NCBI GenBank assembly: GCA_024516155.1
Contig: JAJJXM010000054.1
Span: forward strand, 372,001-436,000
From: Pyronema omphalodes
Taxonomy: Eukaryota > Ascomycota > Pezizomycetes > Pezizales > Pyronemataceae
Reading direction: 5' to 3'
Length of the DNA stretch: 64,000 nt
Program-made: the position numbers and the translations under genes
Notes under the pieces: model-generated
What the model was told of the DNA's origin: nothing
Databases searched by the model: none
Seen by the model: only the letters and a program-made list of their open reading frames with translations
Shown: piece by piece, positions 35,934-48,443 of the stretch
Position numbering within the stretch: position 1 is the stretch's first letter
Layout of the letters: the number at the start of each line of letters is the position of its first letter

Positions 35934-38135
35934 TTCTCCATGCTGATATTTTTTTCGCGTCGATATAGTCTAGAGCCCTGTATACTCAATTATGATTCCA
36001 CCGGGTTGTTCCCCTCATTCCTCTTCCCTTGCCTTCGCAACTAAATGCTTGTTTTTTTATCATTGGTTTTTTGTTCTTTCTTCTTGGGCCTTATACTGCT
36101 GCCGGGCTGCTTCTTCCCCTTCTCTCCTCCTCCGTCCCTCCGCCTGCTCGGGCCTTCTTTTTTAGCCTTCGCACTGCCCCTCTTTGCCTTTCTCTCGGGG
36201 CTGGGAATTGGGGTAATTGCGTAGAGGCTTTTGTATTTAAGGGCAGATCTTGTCGTATTGGTGCCTTTCTTCACAAAAATCTTTACATTCATCTCATTGA
36301 TTGAAGTAATTCCTCCCTTCTCTTGTCTTACCCGTCCCCGTCCGTCTCAAACCCAGTTCGCCGATCATCACTCGCCCGCCCAGCCACGACCGCGAGTTCC
36401 CTGGTCCGCCTCACCTCTACCCGCCGTTACAGCCAGGAATTTTGAAACATATTATTGTAGAGACGGATATGGTATACCTTTGCTCCCTGTATAGCACATG
36501 GAACCTCCGCCATAACTCACGGTTAAAAGCGAGTATGAATTATGAATAAATAATCAACGGTATTGGTCAACTTTTGAAATCATAAAAGTAGACAAATGCA
36601 AGCAAGACTCCTGTCGTATATGTACAGTCCACTACTGGTAATCCGTATTTCTAATAAAAATAGCTGTTATGCCGAGCCAAAGTAATTGAATGCAGGATGA
36701 ACACATGTGAACTTTCAACACATATCAGGTCAGTGTGACCTCTCAACCCCCAGGTAACCAAGCGACATCTGTAGCAGCAACACGGAATTGGAAGGTGTCG
36801 ACTTTACACGGCTGCAGGGCATTTTAACGCTACACTGCTAGTTGGGACGGCTCTGATCCATGAAAAATGCCATGAACGTTTTGTTACAAAGCTTTATTGG
36901 ACTGTCGATACATAAGCATCATGCAAGTTCCTGTGGAGGGAAAAGGGCGGTAAAACGGGTAAAATGGGAGGGCGAGGGTGGACGAAAGAGGGGATAGCCG
37001 GTGTGGTGGCCACCTCTGTGCGAGTAGGGCACTTGGAATATCCGACGCGAGATGGACTGTAACCGGGAAAGTTAATGGTAGATATATAGCCGCGCTATCG
37101 AACCTGACAACCGCACTTAGGTGTATTTTAATGAGGCTTAAGCCACCGCTTGGGCTTGTATGTATGTAATTCGGGGCTGATCTGTGATAAACTGGGGACT
37201 GGTTACAGAAAAGGATAAATTAATAAATGCAAAAATATATAAATGAATAAATAAATGATCAAAGCTCCAGCACGGCAATAGGCGATTAAATAAACGTGAT
37301 ATTGGGCTGCGGGGGAAAAGTGATCATTGGTCACGAAGTACATATGCCACAATAATCTTTATTAGTGATTCTGTTGCATGTTGCGGGTACAACGACAATG
37401 ATTTTTGTGGGATAAGATTCGGTTACAATATTTCAACTCTATATAGTACTTTTTGCGGGGTGGTGATGAGCAACACCCCCCGTCCAACTCGCAAGCTCTC
37501 AACCAGCGGCACTCCTATGTACAGAGTAACCGACGCCTCTGTGCGCACCCGTCTGCGCAACGCGCAATTTCATAGTCCGCCGAAACCCACCTTCCAGTTT
37601 ATAACCATAACCACCGATAAGTCTTTTCATCACAGAAAGATACATTATATTGAAGTAGATTTCTTTCGGTTTATTCGGGCGTGGTTTCGAGGTAAATCGA
37701 GGTTTTCGAGGTAGCAATACATTGTCTTCAAGAGCCTGCTCGTAAGAAACCTGTTCAGGAGCACCCCGATACCTCTTTTTATATCGTCATCACGAACCCA
37801 AGCTCTTGTTGCCAGTCTACGAGCGACAGGGGGTGATGCTAGCACCACCTTGGCATGAGTAGTGTTACTGCGCTGCGCATGGTCGTCACTGACCTTTTAC
37901 GCTAATCGCTAATGTGATACAATACTTGTTGATAAAGTTTGCGGTGCAAAGCTAATTTAGCGCTGGGTAAGACGACCAGGCGCAAAAGAAGAATTGGACT
38001 ACATACAGTTCGACTTGTGCCATTTCTGGACTGCTTCATGAAGTTGGTGCACTGCTATATAATTGCAGCTACCACTTCACCACGTAGAAATACAACCGGG
38101 CGGTGCAAAAATTATTTGTGGGGGACAAACCTGTC

Positions 38136-38160
38136 TACTCGTGCCAACTTTGCACGAGTA
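38136..38160. repeat. Inverted repeat TACTCGTGC, 9-bp arms
   Basis: TACTCGTGC at 38136-38144 and GCACGAGTA at 38152-38160 around a 7-base loop. It shares its terminal motif with 29302 and 35884. Confidence 0.75.
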
Positions 38161-39111
38161 TGTATTTATTGCGGCTATGCTAGCATAGGAATGTAGCATA
38201 CATACAGTTAGCGCGCTTCAGGCCTGCTACCGCTGATCCAGCCTATTCCTACTCTCTTCCTCATGGCAGTAACCAATCCTCACAATTGTCTCCATGTACC
38301 GTTCTCCTCCTCCTGTTAAGCGACGTTTGCTCTCGTGGCTGACACGATTTTGATCGGCATCAATTCTTATGTAGCACTACAAACCTAACCCATAAGAAGG
38401 AGTTTTTTTCTTCTTTCTTTTTTACACAGCCTTAGTGCTGGATGAAGAGGTGGTAAGAGTTATCTATTTCATGATTTTCAACGCTCATGAGCGTTTTCGC
38501 GATCGTCGACTATATGTGAGGAGCTGTCTTTGCAAACATGTACATGAGAAGGATTTACCATCTGTCCTTGGGCCCTAACCTGTGCTTACCGCATATCTAG
38601 ATATGCAATTATGCGAAATTGACATTTTACTATACACCACCGTGCTATACACCCGCAAGATCGTGGATATCAATTCGGAACAGGTAGATGATTTTGAAGT
38701 TTGAAGATTCGAGGTTGATAATTGTTTGAATAATCGATCAAGACAATACCTCTACATAATTTTGCCATCCAATCACTCGCTATGCCTTGCATGTATCTGA
38801 CACGTCTTAGCGATGGCAACCCCAGCAAAGGCTTAGTACCCAGAGAAGCTACTTGCAGATGTGCCCTGCCAAAATTCTGGCACATTAAGAGAAAATATTT
38901 ACAACCTCTTTTGGACGACGACACAAAGCCTACTAAATTATATGCTGTTTCCCTCCCAGACCATGAACTCAGTCTTGTTCAGCAACAGCCTGCCCGCCTT
39001 ATTGCGCTGCGGTTTGCATCCACTGCGCACTATCAGTATTGAGAAATCGCTATAACGCCCTCAGTTCAATAAGCTACCTTCCGAGGGATCATACGGTACA
39101 CTGTTTCAATA

Positions 39112-41657
39112 ATGCAGCACTCCACTTATATAAATGGGCGCGAAGAGATTGGTCTTGATGATTTTGACAGCGATGAGGTCAGTGGATGTTTGAAACCTTC
39201 TAACACAGTTTTCCCAACGCAGTCTCAAAAGACATGTTTATGCTAACAATAGTAGTTCGCCGTACATCTCACGGACCGCGACACATCAACTCTGCCGATT
39301 GAATGGTACGTTCGGGAGCCGGATGGAGCCTCGGGAAACCGTTTCCTTTACTCTGTCTGGAATTCTAAGGCTACTTCGTCGATACCAGTCAATGACGCCT
39401 TTCATCCTCAGCTTCCACGCCTATCTCAAAACCACCCAAATGGTGCGGGGCCTGATGCAGGCGCCAGTGAAGCAACCCCAAGTTTCACTGATGGGCTAAC
39501 CAATGACGACACGGTCTCCATCAGAGGGCCCAGGGGCGAGGTTTTGCTAGCTACACTAGACCGCCCTCCACCTCCAGCTTCATCGACACAATCCCGCGAA
39601 GACTCACGGCAAGTACAAGATATTCGGAGCACAGGCTGTGCTATCCCGGAAAATCTGCCAGGAGACTATCGGTTCACTACTTTGGACATCGATCATGACG
39701 GTACATCTCCAATTCCCCAGGGCAAACAACGCAACGAAACCGAGTCGCTTTTGGAACCCAGATTGTTAAAAAGGGGGCATGATCGCACTGGGAAATCTCC
39801 TCATCGCGAGTTAAAGAAGAGAAAACATATTTCGTTACATTATGCGCAGGAAGTGGATCCCTCCACGGCACCGGCATCGGTACCAGGTTTCCCCGGATCA
39901 GCCTCGCATATAAACGACGTTGGTCCCGCCCAAGACAATAATGTTGTGCTGCTCGATAATGCGCGGAATGCGATTACAAGCCGCGATTTACTACGCAATC
40001 TTGCGTCACGGATACCCGTAAGCGGTAAAGTCTTCACGAAGTATCTTTGTTTGGAGAAATTACAAAAAGACCGCGAGTCGCACCCCTGCTATAGGCACCC
40101 GCCGGGCGATTTAAAAGCTCAAATGTACGAACGATGTATACTCCATATAATTTTGTTAATTCTGACCTTCATTCAGTATCCATCTTTGCGAGGAGCACGG
40201 CGACCTTCTGTGTCCATATTGTGTCGACAAGTTGAGCCTACCAGCAGATAATGACGATGCATACAATAGTTTGGTAGATATAGTTTACGGCAATGAAGCT
40301 AATCTAAGGTATATCCCCACCCTAGGCATGAAAATGAATGGTGACTTAATTAGGATCAAATATTGACGGTTCTCACAGGGCTCACATGAGAACTCATGTA
40401 AAACCATGGAGTTGCTCCGCTTGCAACACTCGATTGAGTGCATCTTCCAAGGTTAATCTGAAGCGTCACAAGTGTAAAGCTGCGGGCACGTCAGTTGATT
40501 ACACTTCAACACAGCCTTTACCGCAGGACAATTATTATCAACCAGAATTACGTGACCTGGACAAGATTGTAGCCACTTGCAAGAAATCCGATGACTATCG
40601 GCAAAAAATATATGACGGTGGGAAGCTGGTCTACGAGTGGCATAACAACGCGGAAATTGACGCCTTGCGTATTGAACGTTAGTTACCACTATTCAGCCCA
40701 TGTTGACCTAAATTAACAAAAACACAGATCTTCGTCGTTTTCTAGCGGGAAGAGATTCAATGACTTCGATATCTAATGTCAAATCCACACAACCCACTGC
40801 GGTACGCGAGACAAAACCAATGAAGATAATCCATTACTCTGGGCCTAGAGTACCTGAAGGTAAATGGTCACGACGACGCCAACAGATAATTAGCTAATAG
40901 TGAAACAGTTAGCGTCGATATTCCCAACACTGGCAACTTTAGAATCATGAATCTAGATAATACCTGTCTTCCCTACGTCTCTCAGAGTCAGCAGCTGTAC
41001 AACAAGCGGCCAGCAGACCAACCTCAAGCCACGGTGGTATGGCAAAATCACAGCCACATAAAAAACACGAACCACGCCTACACCGGCCCTTCACAAAATG
41101 CTCCACAGCTGCGGCCATCTGTGGCTTGGAAGTCTTCCGACGGGATCATTAATTCTCAGATCTCAAGCCTCCTTATCGTTTCCCAGAGTCAACAACTGCA
41201 TCACGAGCAGCCAGAAGACCCTTCTCAAGACCCGGTGGTATCGAATAATCCCAGCCGAATCACATACACGAACCAGGCCTCTGTCGGCTTTTCACAATAT
41301 TCTCCACGGCTGCAGCCATACGGGGATGGGAACAATTCTGGAGACTGCATTAATCCCAAGGTTTTAACAATAACTTCTGATGGAGCGGTTGGCCGCTGTT
41401 CTTTTGATCGAAAATCAAGTCCGTCCCGGGATATTCCCCTTTCCCAGGAAACATCATCGCTCCATGGTATTCTGAACGAACATCACCCTTTCTTGGGAAG
41501 CGAGGCGTATAATCACCGCAACGATCAATTTTACGACGACATGGAAAATGGAGACATGGAGCGGATAATGTCGAAAAGTTCTTCAAGTAAGCTAATACAC
41601 CCAGAAACCGCTGAGGCCCTGTTGATCCATGCTAACCAACATAGTGTCTTTTACTGA
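39112..41657 (+). CDS. Zinc-finger protein, paralog B (intact)
   Basis: Six exons, 39112-39177, 39256-40124, 40177-40308, 40379-40677, 40728-40859 and 40909-41657, encode 748 residues with consistent phases and typical GT/AG signals. Residues 1-310 are low-complexity, with RFLYSVW near the N-terminus (LYAVW in paralog A) and a basic patch (PHRELKKRKH). The finger region has C324-P-Y-C327 paired with H358/H362 (AHMRTH) and then C368-S-A-C371 paired with H386/C388, that is, a long-loop C2H2 followed by a C2HC finger. The C-terminal third is Ser/Gln/Asn-rich and carries two imperfect copies of a block starting SQSQQL (near 513 and 585). I do not recognise a named family. A nuclear DNA-binding or protein-binding role is inferred from the fingers. 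It lies about 4.4 kb downstream of disrupted paralog A, in the same orientation. Confidence 0.8.
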
Positions 41658-42488
41658 ATTGCTGAAGCCAATTGAATGATATTATTTAATGGTTAAGGGT
41701 TCATCTGTACCTTGTGATTTTTGGTTCATGGGAAAATATGTTTCCGGACGACATGGTGTGTGCGTGGCTTGACTGTGGTAGAGGTTGAAATTCATGTGCC
41801 TTGATTGATCATATTTCCTTTTCCTGTATATGACGAACCTATAACTTCCTGTATATGTGTTCTGAACACTTTCTAGATCATGTTTTACCCAATATAAACC
41901 CACTTTTTTTTTTTTTTTTTTCTTTCTTTTTTCTTTCTTTTTTCTTTCTTTTTTCTTTCTTTTTTCTTTCTTTTTTCTTTCTTTTTTCTTTCTTTTTTCT
42001 TTCTTTTTTCTTTTTTTTTTCTTTTTTTTTTCTTTCTTTTTTCTTTCTTTTTTCTTTCTTTTTTCTTTCTTTTTTCTTTCTTTTTTCTTTCTTTTTTCTT
42101 TTTTTTTTCTTTTTTTTTTCTTTTTTTTTTCTTTTTTTTTTCTTTTTTTTTCGTAAATTATTTTCGAGTGTCGGACTGGACTTTTGGCACCTTTCTTGAA
42201 AATTATAGTTAGTTACGGACGTCATGCTGCTTATAAGTTTTGGTTTTTTGTATCGTTGAGGACATGTTAGGTAGCACGAAAATATGGGATTTTGTATAGA
42301 CATACATTTTTCAATCAGTACATCGTTTGCTGGGAAATAACCAGTGATAAATACATCCATATAAAGTATTCCCCGGCGGAGTATAGGTTTACCGTTTACC
42401 GGTATCAGAGTTTTGCAGCTTGAACCGTCATACATATATTCTGAATTCAAATAGGAATTTATTTTCGTAAATCATAACTTCATCTCAA
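41658..42488. other. Convergent intergenic with pyrimidine tract
   Basis: 3' flanks of paralog B and the minus-strand membrane protein gene. The main content is the T/C tract at 41903-42151. The Lys/Glu-rich frame on the minus strand here is translated repeat. Confidence 0.6.
41903..42151. repeat. Polypyrimidine (TTTTTTCTTTC)n tract
   Basis: About 250 bases of uninterrupted T and C on the plus strand, built mostly of an 11-base unit TTTTTTCTTTC that degenerates into poly-T with single C at the 3' side. Such tracts can form triplex (H-DNA). Confidence 0.97.
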
Positions 42489-43019
42489 TCAATCACGCGC
42501 TATCCACCTCCGGCTAAACCATCCTGTAACACACACAAAAATAGCATTGTGAATCCAATCCGCTATATCCCACTCACTCGGACGTTTAGCAGCCTCCGGA
42601 TCACTGCTCCTTCTTGACATAGTTCTATGATACACAGTTAGTGTGATAGTCAAAAGAGAACGATAACCATACTTCACCACCTCTGTGGCAAGCGAAAATA
42701 TCTCCGCTCTTATGCCCCAGAATCCCCATGCCCATAAGACGCCATGAATACTGCCATACGTTATTCCATTCTGTAGTAGTTTCGCACGCTCCAACAGCCA
42801 AAGTCTGTAGGTTGGACTCGAGATTGAGCCTGAATCATCTGGCCGCTTCTTGACATCGCCGTAAGTTGCTAGTCGTTTCGAAAGCCACCATTCTTCCTCT
42901 GTGTATTCTCTTGGTCGTGGCAATATCAGGCGGGATATCTCATCGGCGGTAACTTGAAGGCTGACACCGATTGCGCCGGCAATGGCTCCGGTAACGACGT
43001 ATTGCGGAAGGTTTCCCAT
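42489..43019 (-). CDS. Small predicted membrane protein
   Basis: A 176-residue protein starting MGNLPQYVVTGAIAGAIGV. The open frame extends further upstream, but this ATG begins right before a hydrophobic segment (residues about 7-25), and the upstream part has no protein character. A second hydrophobic zone (GVLWAWGFWGIRAEIF, then a helix near TITLTVYH) and a third near the C-terminus (WIHNAIFVCVTGWF) suggest two to four membrane helices. Between them is a charged loop (RPREYTEEEWWLSKRLATYGDVKKRPDD). I do not recognise the family. The even charge pattern and long open frame support a real gene, but no homology can be claimed. Confidence 0.55.
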   Translation of the reverse strand: MGNLPQYVVTGAIAGAIGVSLQVTADEISRLILPRPREYTEEEWWLSKRLATYGDVKKRPDDSGSISSPTYRLWLLERAKLLQNGITYGSIHGVLWAWGFWGIRAEIFSLATEVVKYGYRSLLTITLTVYHRTMSRRSSDPEAAKRPSEWDIADWIHNAIFVCVTGWFSRRWIARD

Positions 43020-43512
43020 TAATGTTAGATGTCGATGATGTTCATAGCACTTCCATCGAGCGATGCGTTGGCGCTGATACAATCTCCCCGCATTTCGGAG
43101 CGGCTGATATGAGACATGCACTAAGCATGTTTCGCGAATGGGAAGACTTACGCCACCATCGCTTGAAATGTGGCGTAGCGCCACAAATAAGGCATGCACA
43201 TAAGTGAATTTTGTAGATGAACCCCACAACCGAGAACGCAGTAAGAGAAGAAAAAAATCGCATTCCTTCCGATTGTGCCATTGGTCAATCATTAATTCGA
43301 CTGCTGCAGCTCCTATGCATCTTTTCTATTGCAGTCATCACATCCGACACGGTATATCACACGAGTGATTGTACCTGATCTACGTCCGTCATCATCTATC
43401 ACCGCCACCCGTGTTCCCGCTGGTAAATTCCAGATCATTTTTTGACGCATGAAATTTATATTTTTTTGTACCAAAACCATTTTGCTACTTTCTGTCGTAT
43501 ATAGCGGTCAAT

Positions 43513-43692
43513 ATGGGACTCCCCCAGACAACATCTGTAGCCGACATATTGCATGCAGTGGCTTATGAAGCTAGAGATATTTATACGAGACCGCTGAGGA
43601 TCTATGCCGATAGCAGCGGGTGTCTTGTGATGTACCACATCAGTGCTGTTGGGATGTCGCTAGGGCTAGTGATGTTCAATAAGCGAGGTTAG
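43513..43692 (+). CDS. Possible 59-residue protein
   Basis: A short frame starting MGLPQTTSVADILHAVAYEA and ending in a hydrophobic stretch (ISAVGMSLGLVMF) followed by NKRG. It is divergent from the membrane-protein gene about 0.5 kb away and could be a tail-anchored small protein. There is no family match and chance occurrence is quite possible. Confidence 0.25.
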   Translation: MGLPQTTSVADILHAVAYEARDIYTRPLRIYADSSGCLVMYHISAVGMSLGLVMFNKRG

Positions 43693-43812
43693 CGCGTTAT
43701 ACGAATGGTCTTAAACGTATCTTCAGTGGGTTTCCAAAAGATGAAAAAGCAGTGGAAGTTTGATAAAGGGTCATACACCACGGCATTTTCAACATCTGCC
43801 AATGAAAAAAAC

Positions 43813-43888
43813 TGCTCACGAGCGGAATTGAACCGCTGATCTTCCCATATCATACGAGTGGGACGCCTTACCACTTGGCCACGCAAGC
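43813..43888 (-). tRNA. tRNA-Thr (CGT), 4 extra anticodon-loop bases
   Basis: The minus strand folds into a cloverleaf: acceptor GCTTGCG with CGTGAGC (two G-T pairs), a D arm with GGCCAAGTGGTAAGGC, anticodon stem TCCCA/TGGGA, variable AGATC and a T arm AGCGG-TTCAATT-CCGCT, discriminator A. The anticodon in CT-CGT-A decodes ACG (Thr). The loop is 11 bases (CTCGTATGATA) instead of 7. The extra four lie 3' of base 37, where eukaryotic tRNA introns sit. A T6 run just downstream serves as the RNA polymerase III terminator. The A and B boxes are intact. Confidence 0.85.
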
Positions 43889-46800
43889 ATAACCTGCACT
43901 TCTTGTGGTCAAACAATATGTGTTAGTATATCCCGTAATGACATCAAGCTCTCCATCCACCGCTTCATTTCCTCACCCTTCTACTCCATTTGGGGTCATT
44001 CATCTTTCTAATGTCAACAAAATCCACTCCTACGGATAGTTTTTATAGTCAAATTCCAAGAAATAACCGTGCCGTTGCTGGTAATCGCAACGCAGTACAA
44101 AGATTTAACTATTCTCAGCATGCTTGACATTCCTCTTGATACATTTGCACAAACAATCCGCAATCACTAGTCCAACGTTCTCCACACAATAGCCATAATC
44201 CATTACTCTACAAATATTTACTTTCATTCTTAACGAAGCCGCTTTGGAATTTTCGAACCAGATACGCCCCGTAAAACTCGAACTACTTGCCTTAATCGAG
44301 ATGTGCCGAGCCCATTGGATTCTGCAAATACAATCAACACAAGTTCACAAGTTGAGCTGACCACAAAGTACGATTGTGGAAAGTTGACTACAGACACGAC
44401 AACCTCTGAACAGGTAGACAATGACTCGAACTTCAAAAAAAACGGGATTGCATTTTAGGAGCTGGACCCTACAAAGCGACACTATTTCCGCACAGACACA
44501 ATATTCATTAAGGGAGCTATGAAATAGATTTCAATCCATTTCTTGTCTTCCTATAAAAGGCTTCTGGAAGATCAAGCTGTTGGGGGGTTTTCCTAGTGAT
44601 TGACTCTGGATAACTCTGAAGATGATCTATTTGATACTAGGTTGTTGGTGTGTTCAAGTTTCAAAAGTCATGTTCCTCATCAATACAGCGGCAGGTGAAA
44701 AACAGGATAAATGCTATAAATGAATAGTGGGGTTATCTGAATATACCCATATCCCGTTGCTCAGGTACTAGGTAAAGCTTGTAGCCCTACCGGTCTGTTT
44801 CTTGTAATAGTCCTTGCACTAATGTAACATCACTGGTACTGTCTTGGATAAATGCGAATTTGTGAAAATACCTCAGCCGAAAGATTAAAAGCTCCCAAAA
44901 TTTTATTATAACTTTGACTCTATAACTTTCGCCTATATATCGTAATTCGTTTCCTCACTCAACCCAGTATTCCATGGTAGCAGTACGCGTGTTTATGCAT
45001 AGTGTATGCATCCTGCGGATTTCCGGGCCGAATGCTCCATCATGATTGAGACAAGCCGCTCATGTTTCCATGGAAAATATCTTGTCAGAATGAACAATGA
45101 ATTTATCCATATATGCAAAAGCCAGTGAACGTGGCTAAGGGAGTTATGTGTGGTATATCGTTACAAACAGTTGGATATCCGGCAACCATGTAGTCAATAC
45201 AGCCGACGAGATGCAGATGAACAATCATGTACTGACGATAGTTTCGATATGACCTTGGGGATATAAATTTTCTAACGTCAATATTAGGATTTTGTCGGAC
45301 TTAGGGGGTGAGGAACTGGCGTAAGACCAACCAGGCTCAATGCCGCAATTTCTCCACCTTTCCCAGGGATCGTTTCTCGAAGCTTGTCGACAGGATCTCG
45401 GCTCTGTGGCAGTCCGGCGCATAGCTGAAGAAAAGCGGTATACGGGTCCGACCGACAATGCCTGGTTCATTGTTTCAAAGTCATCCAGGGTTGGACTTCC
45501 GGCACGATACTAACCATATACAGTGATATTTTGTGATCGTCGATGGTTAAACTTCGGACGGAGTTTGTCGTTTATGGACGTTCCGAATTTGCTTATTCTC
45601 TCATATATGAAATCCAGAGCGAGTGGTCGTTAGGAATGTACATTATAGATCGTCACCGATGGTTAGTGCTCTTTCTTACGGAAAGCTGTCTACACTGCTA
45701 CATGGGAACATTCTCTTTGATATCCGTGGGTGAAATCTGACATTCTAAATCCAGCCCGTATTGAAAAAAACTATATATATGCTGGCACATGATTATTTCA
45801 GGGTTCAAAAGCCAGCATAACCGAGTCTGCTTCTTGCGGAATCAATATGATCGATTATCGTCCAGTGCAAAATCTTTAAACCAATATTCCAACCACCACC
45901 TAGACAGAGATTGGTAAATTCGATGGTCAGGCTGAATGCTCCAAGTCAAAGTACCGACGATCAGCGGTGTCAAATGGTCTTCGTTAAGAGCTTACTCGCG
46001 GCAAATTTCCTGGTGTGCATGATCCGTAGGTATGGAACCTTATTTATAACCCTACCGCTGTTATCTTAGCGTCCACCATCTCCGAAGTATGGTTGAGAAA
46101 GGTCTTCCTCACACTGTCGGCGTTTTGTAATCTCCGTTTCCCTGAAGGGGTCCTTTTTGTGGTAAATGGTGCCTTCCCATGTTCAGTTAGGTCAGAGGCA
46201 CATAGGAGTCTAGAAAGGCCCATGAGTTCTTTATTGCTACTTGGGGAATGTATTTCGAGTTCAGCGCTACAAATTGTGCATACTGGAACCCATGAATCAT
46301 TCCCTTTTTGCAGCACTCTACGGTGTAGAAAAATCCTGAATATATGGTTGAGGATCTTTCAATTACTTTAGAGAATACCAAATTGCTTAGATCCTAGAAT
46401 CGAATTCAAGGAGGGTTGTTACTATACATCAGATATGAGATTGTTTATTCCAGTGTTGATTTACTGGGACAATCAATGTTAATCCGCAGATATATTCCGT
46501 TTGCCCGGTTCACATTCGGCGTCATGATATTTTCCCACAAACCTATGCCAGAACAATGGATGTGTTGTAACTATTTTTTTCCATAGGTTACGAAACGTGT
46601 TATAACTTATCCACAGTAGCTGTACTGAAGATGTCATCTGTATAACTCCACAGAAATATTATAAACTTCAAAATTTTTCGTCATCATAATAATATTACTT
46701 CTGCATGAATTCCTGTTCCTGTGGTGGATTAATGTATGCATTTCTCTGCACATGACTTAAACAGCTGTATGTGAAAGGTACTATGTATCATCTCTGCTGT

Positions 46801-48443
46801 GCGAATTAGGGACTGGAGCTTGCAGGCATGTCGCACCTGGTGGAATTTATCCGATACGACGTGATCTGCCTTCCCCACTCCCCGCATCAACGAACCGCTG
46901 GCTACAAGACGCTATATGTATAACCCAACCATATACATATACCAATTGATACCTTCTCCAGTTGGCTAAATCTGCTAGAGTTAAATTCCCCCCGTCAAAC
47001 ACCTGCTTCAGTAGTCGAGATGATGCACAGGCATGGCTGGGTGTTTTTGCCTGAATTAATCCGGGTGAATCGAAACGCGCGTCAGGATGTATGCACCAGC
47101 GTAGCCCACGAGCTTTCCGCAGACAAACGTCATACCATGGATACTGAGTAATGAGTTCTGAAAGTTAGGTTCGCGTAGGAAACAGAGATAAGTTGTATTT
47201 CCATTTACCGAGAAGCGTTGCTCGCGTGGAATAATTGTTCATCTCATACCGTCGTTGATTACAGGGAGCAGTGTAATATTGAGCGATTCGGTGTATACAA
47301 GCATTTTTCTTTCTTACTTTGGAAACACGAAGAATCTGATTGTTAATTGTCACGGACAAAAGGTTGTTTATTTTTGGGTTTTTTTCCATAGATAAACCGA
47401 CAATTAATGTATGTTGGACGAGTCGGTCAACATCATCGTCGATGGATATCTCGCTCAGAGGTCTAAGGCCTATAAACATACTTCATATTTCTGATGCATA
47501 TCAAGCTGCCCCAGGGATTCCAGCAACATTTCGTTCTCGCTGAAAAACGATTACGGGCTGTGGAGGATGAGGAGTATTTACTGATTCTCACAGCGAAGAT
47601 TACTCCAACAGATCTGTTTTGGGAGGCTCCGGAGGGATGTACTTCCGCCGTAGCAGCGATGCATCCAGCCTCTCTCGGTTCTTCAGAAAAGACTTGCATA
47701 CCCATCGGTAGAGTTCCTTTTAAATACTAGCGTCTTCGCCTCTCAGAAATATGTCCGGGTGTGGTGCCTGTGAAGTTTTCCCCACATGCACCGGTATTGG
47801 CGCTAATTCATGTGGCTATTGTATGTACCAGGTCATGGACGAAATCTAAGTTTTGGCTTGGAACTCCCAGGATCTTTGAGAGTACAGGACGTTCACACCA
47901 TCCTCACCATCGCGTACAACCATCACACTTTCTTTTAAGATCACCTGTACGGATTTTAAGACCCCTGGGATACCTTATAATCAGAAATACTCGAGTAGTG
48001 ACCGCGCACTGCAAAGCGACACCGAAGCAACAAAAGAGCTATCATCTATATTCGCCTCGACCGGATCGATTCTGAACCAATAGCAGACTCAGATCAAGTA
48101 AATTCATCCTTTTTTTGTCCCCTGGAATATTCTCATTTGAGACACGCCAGAGCACTTCACGACTCTGTTCGCCGGCTATGCAATGACTTGAATTCTTTTT
48201 CGAGGAGTCACGAGAATCTTGTGTCGAATCAAACTTTTTGGAAAATACATTCGCTTCAGAACCATTAGGATAATCATTATCAGCATTGTGGAGCTGCCTC
48301 TCATAACCTATCATTCCGGAGTAACACTGGCATCGAGTCTACCCAGACCGGACCAGCATCACAGTCAATTATTATTACAACCATCCGGTATACAAAAAAG
48401 CATTAGGGACTTCGGAAGACTCTCTCCACGACACTTCGGCAGG
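43889..48443. other. Long stretch without a supported gene
   Basis: Short frames only. The most protein-like are 46044-46316 (minus, with CTICSAELEIHSPSSNKEL) and 47494-47730 (plus, with LAEKRLRAVEDEEYLLILTA). Neither matches a family I know and neither could be extended by convincing splicing. The last few hundred bases form the leader and promoter of the Zn2Cys6 gene. Confidence 0.45.
47494..47730 (+). CDS. Unclear 78-codon frame, possibly an exon
   Basis: The translation is rich in charged helical residues (FVLAEKRLRAVEDEEYLLIL, then TAKITPTDLFWEAPEG) and looks more like protein than the other frames around it. It may be the last exon of an unresolved gene. I found no matching upstream exon and no recognised domain. 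Confidence 0.2.
   Translation: MHIKLPQGFQQHFVLAEKRLRAVEDEEYLLILTAKITPTDLFWEAPEGCTSAVAAMHPASLGSSEKTCIPIGRVPFKY

Larger units (their letters stand above)
34681..39111. other. Intergenic between zinc-finger paralogs
   Basis: No supported gene in 4.4 kb. It holds a 19-bp perfect inverted repeat at 35884-35933, related inverted repeats near 37811-37860 and 38136-38160, and short low-complexity frames such as 36029-36304. Likely decayed repeat sequence. Confidence 0.5.

Noticed and set aside
41878..42450. 190-codon Lys-rich frame on the minus strand
   Set aside because: Most of it is translated TTTTTTCTTTC repeat with no real sequence complexity.
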